Source of the DNA: Oscillospiraceae bacterium
GTDB lineage: Bacteria > Bacillota > Clostridia > Oscillospirales > Ruminococcaceae
Assembly (NCBI GenBank): GCA_017435565.1
Contig: JAFSEU010000018.1
Location: forward strand, 1 to 54,422
Length of the DNA: 54,422 nucleotides
Reading direction: 5' to 3'
This document shows positions 23,234 through 31,584 of the stretch, piece after piece. The translations under genes were made by a program, and so were the position numbers. Numbering within the stretch: position 1 is the first letter of the stretch; every line of letters starts with the position of its first letter. The notes below the pieces were generated by a model, which saw only the letters and a list, made by a program, of their open reading frames with translations, had not been told where the DNA came from and did not search any database.

Positions 23234-25342
23234 ATGAAGATATTCAAAGAGTTTATATATAAACACATAAATATAAGCATTGCCGTTATTGCACTGCTGT
23301 GCATTGCAGCTTCCTGGATAGTGCCTTTTCAGAACAAGCACATAATTATCGACCTTCATGTGGACAAGACCTATGAGGGGAATTTGCTTTCTGTTGAAAT
23401 GTACAATCCCGATGCTTACGAACAAACGTACAGAATCGACAGCATTGTAAAAAACGGTATAATTTCATTCAGAGTTGATTATGATTATATCAACTCTCAG
23501 CGTATCTCTCTTATAAGCGACGTTCCGATACAGAATGCCGACAAAATGCTTGTTTATTCGAGCTATTTTGATGATAAGGATTATCTGGTTGCGGAGCTTA
23601 TCGGCGATGTGCTTGGCGACGACGGAATGCAAAGCCTGACAGCCCAGGCTCTGAATACGGTTCAAAGCGGAATAAACAATACAAATTATCTGAGAATGAT
23701 TCTCACAGCCGCCATTGCATATATATGTGCACTGATAATTCTGGTGCGTGTTCTGACGCCGAAATTCGGCAGATTTAAAGTTGTGCTGGCTGCTGTTGTT
23801 TCGCTTTTGTCGGTAATAATGCTTATTTCATTCAAGCTCGACGGTGATTCTCCTGCAGTATTGTCGTTACTGTCAATGTCAATGCCAAACAGCTACCTTG
23901 TTGTGGGGACTACTGCATTTTTTGCGGCTTTGATAATTACAGCGCTGTTCTCAAGCGAGAATACAAGGACTGCAAATCGAGTTATCATTGTAATATACAC
24001 GGCAATGCTGCTCTTTAGCTCATTCAGAATGCTGTTTTACGCCGAAAAGGTTGCAAGAACGCCTGACGAAGCTGCGCACATAGGGTATGTTGCTTATCTG
24101 GAGCAGACCGACTGTATTGTGCCTGATTTTGCCGAAATGGAGCTTGCTTCAACGGTTGAAGAAACCGATGAAAATATGGTTCTTAAATTTTCGCCCGGGT
24201 CATTATGCTATCTGGGACATCCTCCGCTTTACTACCAGTTGATGAAGCTGTCGGGTACTGTTGATATTTTGGATGACGGAATGATATATGCCGATATCAC
24301 GGGTATGAGAATGTTCAGTATGTCCTTCGCTTTTGCGGCGATACTGCTTATGTTCTACATCGGATACAGCAGGATTTCAAAAAAACCGCTTCTGCACCTT
24401 CTTTATGCGACTGTGTGCACAAGCGTTCCGATGATGTTGTACGGTGCTTCAGGCATTACAAACGATACTTTGACATTGCTTACTGTTACAGTATTTGTTC
24501 TCGGACTGCTGAGATATGTAGAGAATAAAAAGAATTTTGCGACATATCTTTTGATTGCAGTCGGTATTTCCGCTACTGTTATGACAAAAATGACTGCGGG
24601 AATTATGGTTATATTGGCGGGACTTATCGTCTTTATCGGCTCGATGATTAAACAGAAGAGCTTTAAAGAGCTCATCAGCAGGCAGTTTCTGCTCTCTGTA
24701 CCCGTTTATCTTATTCCGCTTGCATATTGCCTGATGATATACAGCACATACGGTGCATTTCTTGTCAGCATATTCAAGCTGAATCCCGAATTTGCACGAA
24801 ACACGGGATTTTATGTAAACGTAAGCTCAAGACCGACAATGGGTATTATTGAATATTCCGAGTATTATAAAGACAGGTTTTTTGAAAGCTGGACGGGCAT
24901 TTCAAGCCACATTGCACTTTTAAAAACCGATAGCCACTGGCTTTCGGTTCAAAACTTTGCGCTGATATCAATCTGGTTTATTCCTCTTCTGCTTCTTATA
25001 AAAAAGCTGAGAACGAACATACACTGCTCGGGTATGTTGCTTGCCGGCTATGCAGGTATTCTGTTTACCTTCTTTATGCAGATGGACAGCGCTTATTCAG
25101 GCTTCTGTACAAGGGGATATATGGGAGGATTTCAGAGCAGGTATTACGTCTGCGCAATATGCATATTCGCTCTTGCTGCGGCAAAATTGTTTGAAGCCGC
25201 TTTTGAGAAGCTGCATTCGGAGGAAAGATACAGCGAATGGATTCGCCGCATTCTGACCGTTGTAACCATTGCTTATACCGGCTTGCTTGCATATGAGGAT
25301 TTCATATATTTTACTGCATATTTCAACAATTATCTTGATTAA
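23234..25342 (+). CDS. Large polytopic membrane protein, DUF2142/GT-C glycosyltransferase-like
   Basis: The 702-residue integral membrane protein has one N-terminal helix (about 14-31), an external beta-rich domain (32-150) and then about ten helices. The first long loop of the multi-helix region carries TPDEAAHIGY, with Asp278-Glu279-x-x-His282, and later GHPPLYYQL. A DExxH-type acidic site plus a HPPLYY motif is characteristic of DUF2142 and related GT-C fold enzymes, which use polyprenyl-phosphate sugars. It might therefore glycosylate cell-surface molecules; the acceptor is unknown. The RBS GGAGGA precedes the start. It has its own promoter and a perfect bidirectional terminator. Confidence 0.78.
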   Translation: MKIFKEFIYKHINISIAVIALLCIAASWIVPFQNKHIIIDLHVDKTYEGNLLSVEMYNPDAYEQTYRIDSIVKNGIISFRVDYDYINSQRISLISDVPIQNADKMLVYSSYFDDKDYLVAELIGDVLGDDGMQSLTAQALNTVQSGINNTNYLRMILTAAIAYICALIILVRVLTPKFGRFKVVLAAVVSLLSVIMLISFKLDGDSPAVLSLLSMSMPNSYLVVGTTAFFAALIITALFSSENTRTANRVIIVIYTAMLLFSSFRMLFYAEKVARTPDEAAHIGYVAYLEQTDCIVPDFAEMELASTVEETDENMVLKFSPGSLCYLGHPPLYYQLMKLSGTVDILDDGMIYADITGMRMFSMSFAFAAILLMFYIGYSRISKKPLLHLLYATVCTSVPMMLYGASGITNDTLTLLTVTVFVLGLLRYVENKKNFATYLLIAVGISATVMTKMTAGIMVILAGLIVFIGSMIKQKSFKELISRQFLLSVPVYLIPLAYCLMIYSTYGAFLVSIFKLNPEFARNTGFYVNVSSRPTMGIIEYSEYYKDRFFESWTGISSHIALLKTDSHWLSVQNFALISIWFIPLLLLIKKLRTNIHCSGMLLAGYAGILFTFFMQMDSAYSGFCTRGYMGGFQSRYYVCAICIFALAAAKLFEAAFEKLHSEERYSEWIRRILTVVTIAYTGLLAYEDFIYFTAYFNNYLD

Positions 25343-25366
25343 ATTCAGTTTCAACCGAATACAGAA

Positions 25367-25399
25367 AAACCCTGACGTTAAATTTTAACGTCAGGGTTT
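25367..25399. terminator. Bidirectional terminator between convergent genes
   Basis: AAACCCTGACGTTAAA pairs perfectly with TTTAACGTCAGGGTTT. It separates the plus-strand membrane protein gene from the minus-strand 97-residue gene. Confidence 0.9.
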
Positions 25400-25403
25400 A
25401 CTT

Positions 25404-25697
25404 TTATCCGATAAAATCAATTTCAATATCAGGCACGGTGGTGACTATGGGAGGCTCGGTCTGTGAGGGAATGGTTACCTCCTGCAAGCCACTTGGCTCG
25501 GGTGCAGTGGTTGTGTTAAGGCTTTCAACATATTCCCAGAAATTCGTAGTAGTAGCGATGGTTGTCTGGGTTGTGCTGAGCTGCGATACCATTTTGTCAC
25601 GCTCGTTCTTCTGGTTTTTTGACAAAACCCCGAGGGCGAGAGAAACGATGAAAAGGCAGGCGAAAATCGCCGCAGCGATACTGACAATGCGCCTCAT
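25404..25697 (-). CDS. Small Thr/Pro-rich membrane-anchored protein
   Basis: The 97-residue protein has an N-terminal anchor helix (residues 4-26) and then a Thr/Pro/Glu-rich external tail (TTQTTIATTTNF, TTTAPEP, PPIVTTVPD) ending in DIEIDFIG. Such tails are often glycosylated or span the wall. The RBS GGAGG precedes the start. It lies 35 nt after rmlB and is likely co-transcribed with it. No family is recognised. Thr runs like these also occur in the transglutaminase-like protein at 11798-14287. Confidence 0.68.
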   Translation of the reverse strand: MRRIVSIAAAIFACLFIVSLALGVLSKNQKNERDKMVSQLSTTQTTIATTTNFWEYVESLNTTTAPEPSGLQEVTIPSQTEPPIVTTVPDIEIDFIG

Positions 25698-25732
25698 AAT
25701 TTACCTCCGTTTTGCCGGTCGAAAATGTGAGC

Positions 25733-26752
<1,020 letters not shown>

Positions 26753-26807
26753 TTTCTTTTACCATTCCTTTTTGTGTTTTGAATAGTTGTTTATTATGTT
26801 ACTGTAT

Positions 26808-26836
26808 ATTATACCATAGATTTTTAGATGGTTCAA
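26808..26836 (-). promoter_or_regulatory. Promoter of rmlB
   Basis: On the minus strand TTGAAC (26836-26831), a 17-nt spacer and TATAAT (26813-26808). Confidence 0.8.
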
Positions 26837-26859
26837 TACCCAATGCAAAAAACGAAATT

Positions 26860-27006
26860 TTAATCGTTGTTTTTTTTCTTCGGTGATGTGACAGCGTTCA
26901 GAATCATAGTAACTGCAATAATCAGACCGATTACAATGAAAATACCGAGCATACCGATGCCCATATAATAAAGATTATCAACAAAATTTGAAACTTCAAT
27001 ATTCAT
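26860..27006 (-). CDS. Short OadG-like gamma subunit of a sodium-pump decarboxylase
   Basis: This 48-residue protein begins at ATG 27006 (MNIEVSNFVDNLYYMG) and has one membrane helix (about residues 14-38, GIGMLGIFIVIGLIIAVTMI) and a Lys/Asn tail. It lies 19 nt after the beta-subunit gene on the same strand, with GGGAG as RBS. Gamma (OadG) subunits of Na+-translocating decarboxylases are small single-helix proteins that hold the complex together. This one matches their N-terminal helix but lacks the hydrophilic zinc-binding tail, so it is a minimal version. A small AACGA/TCGTT hairpin followed by T6 overlaps its stop codon and may terminate the unit. Confidence 0.8.
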   Translation of the reverse strand: MNIEVSNFVDNLYYMGIGMLGIFIVIGLIIAVTMILNAVTSPKKKNND

Positions 27007-27025
27007 AACCGATACACTCCCTTCA

Positions 27026-28144
27026 TCAACCAAAGAAATTGAGAATCATACCGCCGGCGATAACAGACGCAATCTGACCGGAAACGTTAACGCCCGTAGC
27101 CTGCATAAGCAAAAAGTTTTCGGGGTCTTCGCTTCTTGCCAGCTTGTGAACGACTCTTCCCGACATTGGAAATGCGGAGATTCCGGCAGCACCTATCATC
27201 GGGTTGATTTTTTTCTTTGCAAAAAGATTTATAACCTTTGCAAAAATTACACCGCCTGCGGTGTCGAAAACAAATGCGAAAAGTCCGAGTCCGAGAATGA
27301 GAAGGGTTTCTTTCTTCAGGAACTCTTCGGCACGCATCTGCGAGGCGATTGTAATTCCCAGAAAGATTGTGATGAGATTTGCAAGAACCTTCTGTGCGGT
27401 TTCAGCGAGAGAATCAAGCACGCCGCATTCACGGATGAGGTTGCCGAACATCAGGAAACCAATGAGCGAAACCGATGCAGGAGCAATCAGCCCTGCGATA
27501 ACGGTAATAATGATGGGAAAGAGAATTTTTGTGATTTTTGAAACGGGCTTTGAAACGTATTCCATTCTGATAAGGCGTTCCTTCTTTGTGGTCAGCAGCT
27601 TTATTACGGGCGGCTGAATCATCGGGACAAGCGCCATATAAGAATATGCGGCAACCATTATTGCGCCGAGATAATTCGAGTTGAGCTTCTGCGCAACAAC
27701 GATTGATGTGGGGCCGTCAGCCGCACCGATGATTGCGATTGAAGCGGCATCTTTTATATCAAAAAACACTGAAGCGGCACAAAGCGTGAAGAAAATGCCG
27801 AATTGTGCTGCTGCACCGAAGAGCATCAGCTTGGGGTTGGACAGCAAGGGCCCGAAGTCTATCATTGCACCGATGCCTATGAACAGAATCAGCGGAAAAA
27901 GTTCGTTTGAAATTCCGGCATTAAAGAGAGTGGTCAAAGCGCCTTCCTGTTCAACTCCGTCAACAACCTGTGTTACAGCACCGGAAAGGGGCAGATTTAC
28001 GAGGATTGTACCGAAGCCCAAAGGCAGAAGCAGGGTCGGCTCCATATCCTTTTTGATTGCAAGAAAGATGAGAACTGCACCAATCAGCCACATTACGACC
28101 ATCTTCCAGTCAAGGTTGAGTAAGTTTTCGTAAAGTATTTCCAT
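27026..28144 (-). CDS. Na+-translocating decarboxylase beta subunit (OadB/GcdB family)
   Basis: The 372-residue integral membrane protein carries out the vectorial step of biotin-dependent decarboxylases, coupling carboxybiotin decarboxylation to Na+ export. Hallmarks are GIGAMIDFGPLL, the conserved GAADGPTSIVVAQKL and the C-terminal GAAGISAFPMSGRVVHKLA...NPENFLL-type region (here SEDPENFLLMQATGVNVSGQIASVIAGG). About ten helices are visible. Only the gamma-like gene follows; the alpha (carboxyltransferase) and biotin carrier genes are absent from the window. Whether it serves oxaloacetate, glutaconyl-CoA or methylmalonyl-CoA cannot be decided here. Confidence 0.92.
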   Translation of the reverse strand: MEILYENLLNLDWKMVVMWLIGAVLIFLAIKKDMEPTLLLPLGFGTILVNLPLSGAVTQVVDGVEQEGALTTLFNAGISNELFPLILFIGIGAMIDFGPLLSNPKLMLFGAAAQFGIFFTLCAASVFFDIKDAASIAIIGAADGPTSIVVAQKLNSNYLGAIMVAAYSYMALVPMIQPPVIKLLTTKKERLIRMEYVSKPVSKITKILFPIIITVIAGLIAPASVSLIGFLMFGNLIRECGVLDSLAETAQKVLANLITIFLGITIASQMRAEEFLKKETLLILGLGLFAFVFDTAGGVIFAKVINLFAKKKINPMIGAAGISAFPMSGRVVHKLARSEDPENFLLMQATGVNVSGQIASVIAGGMILNFFG

Positions 28145-28189
28145 CAGCTATTCAAAATTCCTTTCTGCTATATTATACTTTGAAAGATA

Positions 28190-28218
28190 ATGATATCCTA
28201 TTTTCGGGCAATTGTCAA
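28190..28218 (-). promoter_or_regulatory. Promoter of the oadB-like operon
   Basis: On the minus strand TTGACA (28218-28213), a 17-nt spacer and TATCAT (28195-28190). The 308-nt intergenic stretch 28145-28453 holds this promoter, the divergent BY-kinase promoter and an inverted repeat, and no gene. Confidence 0.75.
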
Positions 28219-28294
28219 CAGTTAATTCGACTAAATTTTGTTAATTCTTTGCTTCGAATATAGCGCCGTTAGCATAAAACATACAAAAAGTTGT

Positions 28295-28320
28295 GCATTG
28301 TGACAAAGTTTGAACAATGC
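28295..28320. promoter_or_regulatory. Inverted repeat upstream of the BY-kinase promoter
   Basis: GCATTGT (28295-28301) and ACAATGC (28314-28320) are separated by 12 nt. They end 2 nt before the -35 box, a position suited to an activator or repressor. Confidence 0.4.
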
Positions 28321-28322
28321 AA

Positions 28323-28351
28323 TTGACAATGTGCCTGATTTGCTTTATAAT
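28323..28351 (+). promoter_or_regulatory. Promoter of the BY-kinase operon
   Basis: Consensus TTGACA (28323-28328), a 17-nt spacer and TATAAT (28346-28351). The leader of about 95 nt contains an ATATCCG...CGGATAT hairpin (about 28396-28424). Confidence 0.88.
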
Positions 28352-28453
28352 ACATATTTGGATTATAGTTTATTTATATGTATAAATCGACTTATATCCG
28401 GCTGAAGAAAATCGTCGGATATGATTTGGTATAGAAAATCGGGGAGGATTTAA

Positions 28454-30103
28454 ATGGATCAGGAACGTTACATTTCCACTTATGAGGATGAAAAGGAGCA
28501 GGAGCTTGATATACTTGAGCTTTTGGCGTTTTTTCTTAAAAAATTCTATATAATAATTGTGCTTGCGCTTGTGGGCTTTGCGGTGGCATTCTGCTATGCA
28601 AAGTTTGTCAAACCGGTGACGTATACATCAAGCGTTCAGCTTTATGTCAAGAATGCTGATGATGTTGTTTCGAGTGAGATTGTCAGCTCATCCGACCTCT
28701 CCGCTGCACAGAAGCTTGTTGCAACCTATGTTGTTATTCTCAAAAACGAAATGGTAATCGGCGAGGTTTCGGATATGCTGATTGAAAAATACGGCGCTGA
28801 AAAGCTCTCGGAAATTTTTACCATCAGTGAAGATTATGACAAAAATTTAGGCATATCCAAATCCGAGCTGTTAAGCTGCATTACGATGTCCTCTGTTGAT
28901 GAAACCGAGGTGCTCCAGATCAAGGCAACGACACCCGTTCCTGAAATTTCCGCCGATATCTGCAATTTTGTTGCATATCTTGCGCCCCAGAGCCTTGTGT
29001 CCGTAATCGGAGCCGGTTCTGTTGAGATTATGGCTGACGCCAAGCCTGCTGTCAAGTCCGACGACAGCGGAACAACAAAGCTTGCTGTAATAGGCTTTGC
29101 AGCAGGGTTTGTTCTTTCGTGCGTTATTGTATTTCTTATGTTCTTTTTTGACAGAACCATTTATGCGTCCGATAAGGTCTGCAAGAAATGCGGCTTTGCT
29201 GATTTGGCACACATCTGCGCTTACAGAACGACGGGTGCCAATGGCAAAAAATCAAAAATCGCAAAATCGAGGCGACAGCTTACTTCGGCAACCACCGCAG
29301 TTCTTCTCTCAGAGAATCCTCCTTTTTCGGTCAAGGAAGAATTTATCAGCCTGCGTACAAACATTGTTTTTGCGCTTGCGCCCTGCACTACAAAGATTTT
29401 TGCTGTAACAAGCGGTCACCCGAATGAGGGTAAATCCACAATTGCGGCAAATCTTGCTATAAGTATGGCTGAATCGGGCAAGAAAATACTTCTTATCGAT
29501 GCCGATATGAGAAAGCCTGTGCAGAATAAGATTTTCAAGGTCGATGCAAAAACCGGCTTTGCAACCTGTATCAGCAAGCTTAATACGGTTGACGAAGTTA
29601 TCAGAAAAGATGTTGTTGAAAACCTCGACATTATTCCCTGCGGTCCCATTCCGCCCAATCCGTCGGAGCTGCTTTCATCAGAGGCGGCAAAGGAAATTCT
29701 TGAGTCGCTTTCCGAGAAATATGATTATATTATTATAGATACGCCGCCTGTCAATGTTGTCAGCGACGTGCTCGTTCTTTCCGACATTATCGCAGGAATC
29801 GTTCTTGTTTCACGTTATGGCATTTCAACTTATGACGAGGTTGACGAGGTCAAGAAGCGTGTTGTCAATGCAAACGCCAAGGTTCTCGGTTATGTTCTCA
29901 ACGGCGTTCCCGAAAGTACGGTTGGCTACGGCAAGTACGGAAAATACGGTAAGTATGGAAAATACGGAAAATACGGCTATTCAAATGCAAAGACAGCATC
30001 TTCGTCAAAGCCTGCAAATACGGAAAAGAAATCCGATTCTTCAAAAGAGCCTGTGAAGGCTCAGACTGCGGGCAAACAGAATTCCAATAAATCTTCAAAG
30101 TAA
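28454..30103 (+). CDS. Fused Wzz-type chain-length regulator / BY-kinase
   Basis: The 549-residue polysaccharide co-polymerase has a Wzz N-terminus with two membrane helices (about 34-52 and 212-232) flanking an external domain. The C-terminal cytoplasmic tyrosine kinase has Walker A GHPNEGKST (321-329), Walker A' LIDADMRKP (Asp349, Asp351) and Walker B IIIDTPP (Asp429). The tail holds GYG followed by five KYG repeats and YS (29927-29980), the autophosphorylated Tyr cluster, and then a Ser/Lys-rich end. Firmicutes usually split these into CpsC and CpsD; fusion is more proteobacterial in style but known in Clostridia. GGGGAGG precedes the ATG. The SGNH-like gene follows 21 nt later. Confidence 0.92.
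   Translation: MDQERYISTYEDEKEQELDILELLAFFLKKFYIIIVLALVGFAVAFCYAKFVKPVTYTSSVQLYVKNADDVVSSEIVSSSDLSAAQKLVATYVVILKNEMVIGEVSDMLIEKYGAEKLSEIFTISEDYDKNLGISKSELLSCITMSSVDETEVLQIKATTPVPEISADICNFVAYLAPQSLVSVIGAGSVEIMADAKPAVKSDDSGTTKLAVIGFAAGFVLSCVIVFLMFFFDRTIYASDKVCKKCGFADLAHICAYRTTGANGKKSKIAKSRRQLTSATTAVLLSENPPFSVKEEFISLRTNIVFALAPCTTKIFAVTSGHPNEGKSTIAANLAISMAESGKKILLIDADMRKPVQNKIFKVDAKTGFATCISKLNTVDEVIRKDVVENLDIIPCGPIPPNPSELLSSEAAKEILESLSEKYDYIIIDTPPVNVVSDVLVLSDIIAGIVLVSRYGISTYDEVDEVKKRVVNANAKVLGYVLNGVPESTVGYGKYGKYGKYGKYGKYGYSNAKTASSSKPANTEKKSDSSKEPVKAQTAGKQNSNKSSK
29933..29977 (+). repeat. Five 9-nt tandem repeats encoding Lys-Tyr-Gly
   Basis: AAGTACGGA-type units with synonymous variation (AAG/AAA, TAC/TAT, GGA/GGT/GGC) run five times. 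Slippage here could vary the number of phosphorylatable tyrosines. Confidence 0.9.
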
Positions 30104-30124
30104 AACTGCAAAGGAGCTGAGCAA

Positions 30125-31321
30125 ATGCGAAACAGAGTAACATGGCTTGAAATTATCATACTTGCCTGCATTACTGCCGCTGCCGGCATAATTTGCGGCG
30201 TGTGGGCGTTTAAATATTACAAGACCTCAAAGCCTGCCGGCGAGGATAACGCGGCATATTTTTCAAGCGTTTATGCGGAAAAGAAAAATGATTTTTCCAA
30301 CCTTGAGAATAATTCCGATACCAGCGGAAATTCATCCGACAGTGTTATTATCGACAGCACACGGGCATCTGCATATCAGAAGCTGAAGAATGGTGAGCGT
30401 ATAAACGTTCTTGTTCTCGGTGATGAAACCTGCACGGGCTACGGGTCTGAATCCGATACGGTGTGGCTTGATACGCTGAGTCAGAAGCTTTATGATGAAT
30501 ATGGCTCGAGCGTTTATATCACCAACCTTGCATATAATTATGCAACTGCTTTTATTCAGTATTATGAAGTCAAGGCACTTGATAATAATGTGGATTATGA
30601 CCTGATTCTCGTTTCGGTCGGCGCAAATGATGTAAGGACTGATTACAAAACCGGATTTGATTCGCAGTATGAAGCGCTTGTCAGAGCGGCAAAGAGCAAG
30701 TACCCGAATGCGGAACTGCTGACTGTTATTCAGAGCACTGAGGGTCAGACCTCGCAAAAGAGCGAGGCTATAAGAGCGATAACCGAGCATTATAACGGCG
30801 ATTGCATTGACGCTGCCGCAACATTTTTGCTCAGCAGCAATGCCGAGCTTAATTATGATGGCGTATTCCCCAATGATACGGGATATGAGCTCTATGTAAC
30901 AGCAACTATGCAGACTATTGCATTATGCGTTGGTGAAGACAAAAAAACAACCGAATTCCCTTCGGAGGTTCTTTACGAGGATGCCGCTGCATACGATTCT
31001 TACCAGTATATCAGCTTTTCGTCAATGTCCGAGACCGCGCCCGGTGTTTATCAGACGACGGTAAAGAAGGATTTTGATGTTTTCTCACTTCTTTATGTCC
31101 TCAACGGCGACGGCGGTGTTTACAGGCTTTATGTCAATGACTATGAGTATGAGTACAGGGATACAAAGTGGACTCAAAGCTCGGAACGCAGACAGGTTTC
31201 GATATTTGAAAGTAAAGAAGGCGACAGCTTTACAGGCAATACAAAAATCAGGATTGAGGTTGAGGATACCAACAATAAACCCAGAATTTTGGGGCTTATT
31301 GTCAGCGGAATCGATCAATAA
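30125..31321 (+). CDS. Membrane-anchored SGNH/GDSL-fold protein lacking catalytic Ser and His
   Basis: The 398-residue protein has an N-terminal anchor helix (about residues 7-28) and an external SGNH-type domain. Block I reads LGDETCTGYG, with Glu101 where the GDS nucleophile should be. The GAND block is normal (VGANDV). Block V reads YDGVFPNDTGYELY, with Asp245 present but Phe248 where His is expected. A C-terminal beta-domain of about 120 residues follows. Active members deacetylate or acylate polysaccharides; this one looks catalytically inactive and may bind glycan or act structurally. It is the second gene of the BY-kinase operon, with RBS AAAGGAG. Confidence 0.82.
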   Translation: MRNRVTWLEIIILACITAAAGIICGVWAFKYYKTSKPAGEDNAAYFSSVYAEKKNDFSNLENNSDTSGNSSDSVIIDSTRASAYQKLKNGERINVLVLGDETCTGYGSESDTVWLDTLSQKLYDEYGSSVYITNLAYNYATAFIQYYEVKALDNNVDYDLILVSVGANDVRTDYKTGFDSQYEALVRAAKSKYPNAELLTVIQSTEGQTSQKSEAIRAITEHYNGDCIDAAATFLLSSNAELNYDGVFPNDTGYELYVTATMQTIALCVGEDKKTTEFPSEVLYEDAAAYDSYQYISFSSMSETAPGVYQTTVKKDFDVFSLLYVLNGDGGVYRLYVNDYEYEYRDTKWTQSSERRQVSIFESKEGDSFTGNTKIRIEVEDTNNKPRILGLIVSGIDQ

Positions 31322-31334
31322 GGCTTATTGCATA

Positions 31335-31365
31335 AAATGCCCGTGAAAATCGGGCATTTTTCTTT
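31335..31365 (+). terminator. Terminator of the BY-kinase operon
   Basis: AAATGCCCG-TGAAAAT-CGGGCATTTTTCTTT. Confidence 0.92.
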
Positions 31366-31388
31366 GAGAATAATTTTTTGAAAAACTC

Positions 31389-31417
31389 TTGCAATTAAAA
31401 AATAATTGTGATATAAT
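31389..31417 (+). promoter_or_regulatory. Promoter of the SRP RNA
   Basis: TTGCAA (31389-31394), a 17-nt spacer ending TGTGA and TATAAT (31412-31417). Confidence 0.88.
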
Positions 31418-31439
31418 ACTAAGGTAAATTCCGAAATAT

Positions 31440-31543
31440 AGGTGTGCGGGCCCTGTGCAATGGGTCACTGTGAACCATGTCAGGCGGGGAACCGAGCAGC
31501 ATTAAGCAGACCGTTCCATGTGCCGCAGTAAGCCTGCACACCT
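31440..31543 (+). ncRNA. ffs: Signal recognition particle RNA, small bacterial form
   Basis: The helix-8 signature TGTCAGGCGGGGAACCGAGCAGC (about 31478-31500) is the Ffh-binding domain. The closing helix AGGTGTGCGGGC pairs with GCCTGCACACCT. Pairing continues outward as far as AAATTCCGAAATAT (from 31426) with ATGTTTCGGAATTTTT (to 31559), so the end of the transcript also forms a terminator-like helix with a U-run. dnaX begins 42 nt after the mature 3' end, a common arrangement. Confidence 0.95.
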
Positions 31544-31584
31544 ATGTTTCGGAATTTTTGAGAAATAAGCAAAGGGGAATTGTG

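Noticed and set aside
28201..28260. TTGTCAAC / TTGTTAATT sequences before the oadB-like gene as Rex sites
   Set aside because: Neither has the second half-site at the required 4-nt spacing.
29933..29977. Short tandem repeats as CRISPR or regulatory repeats
   Set aside because: They are in-frame codons for the KYG tail of the BY-kinase.
31477..31584. N-terminal extension of dnaX
   Set aside because: It overlaps the conserved SRP RNA; the RBS and family N-terminus place the start at 31585.
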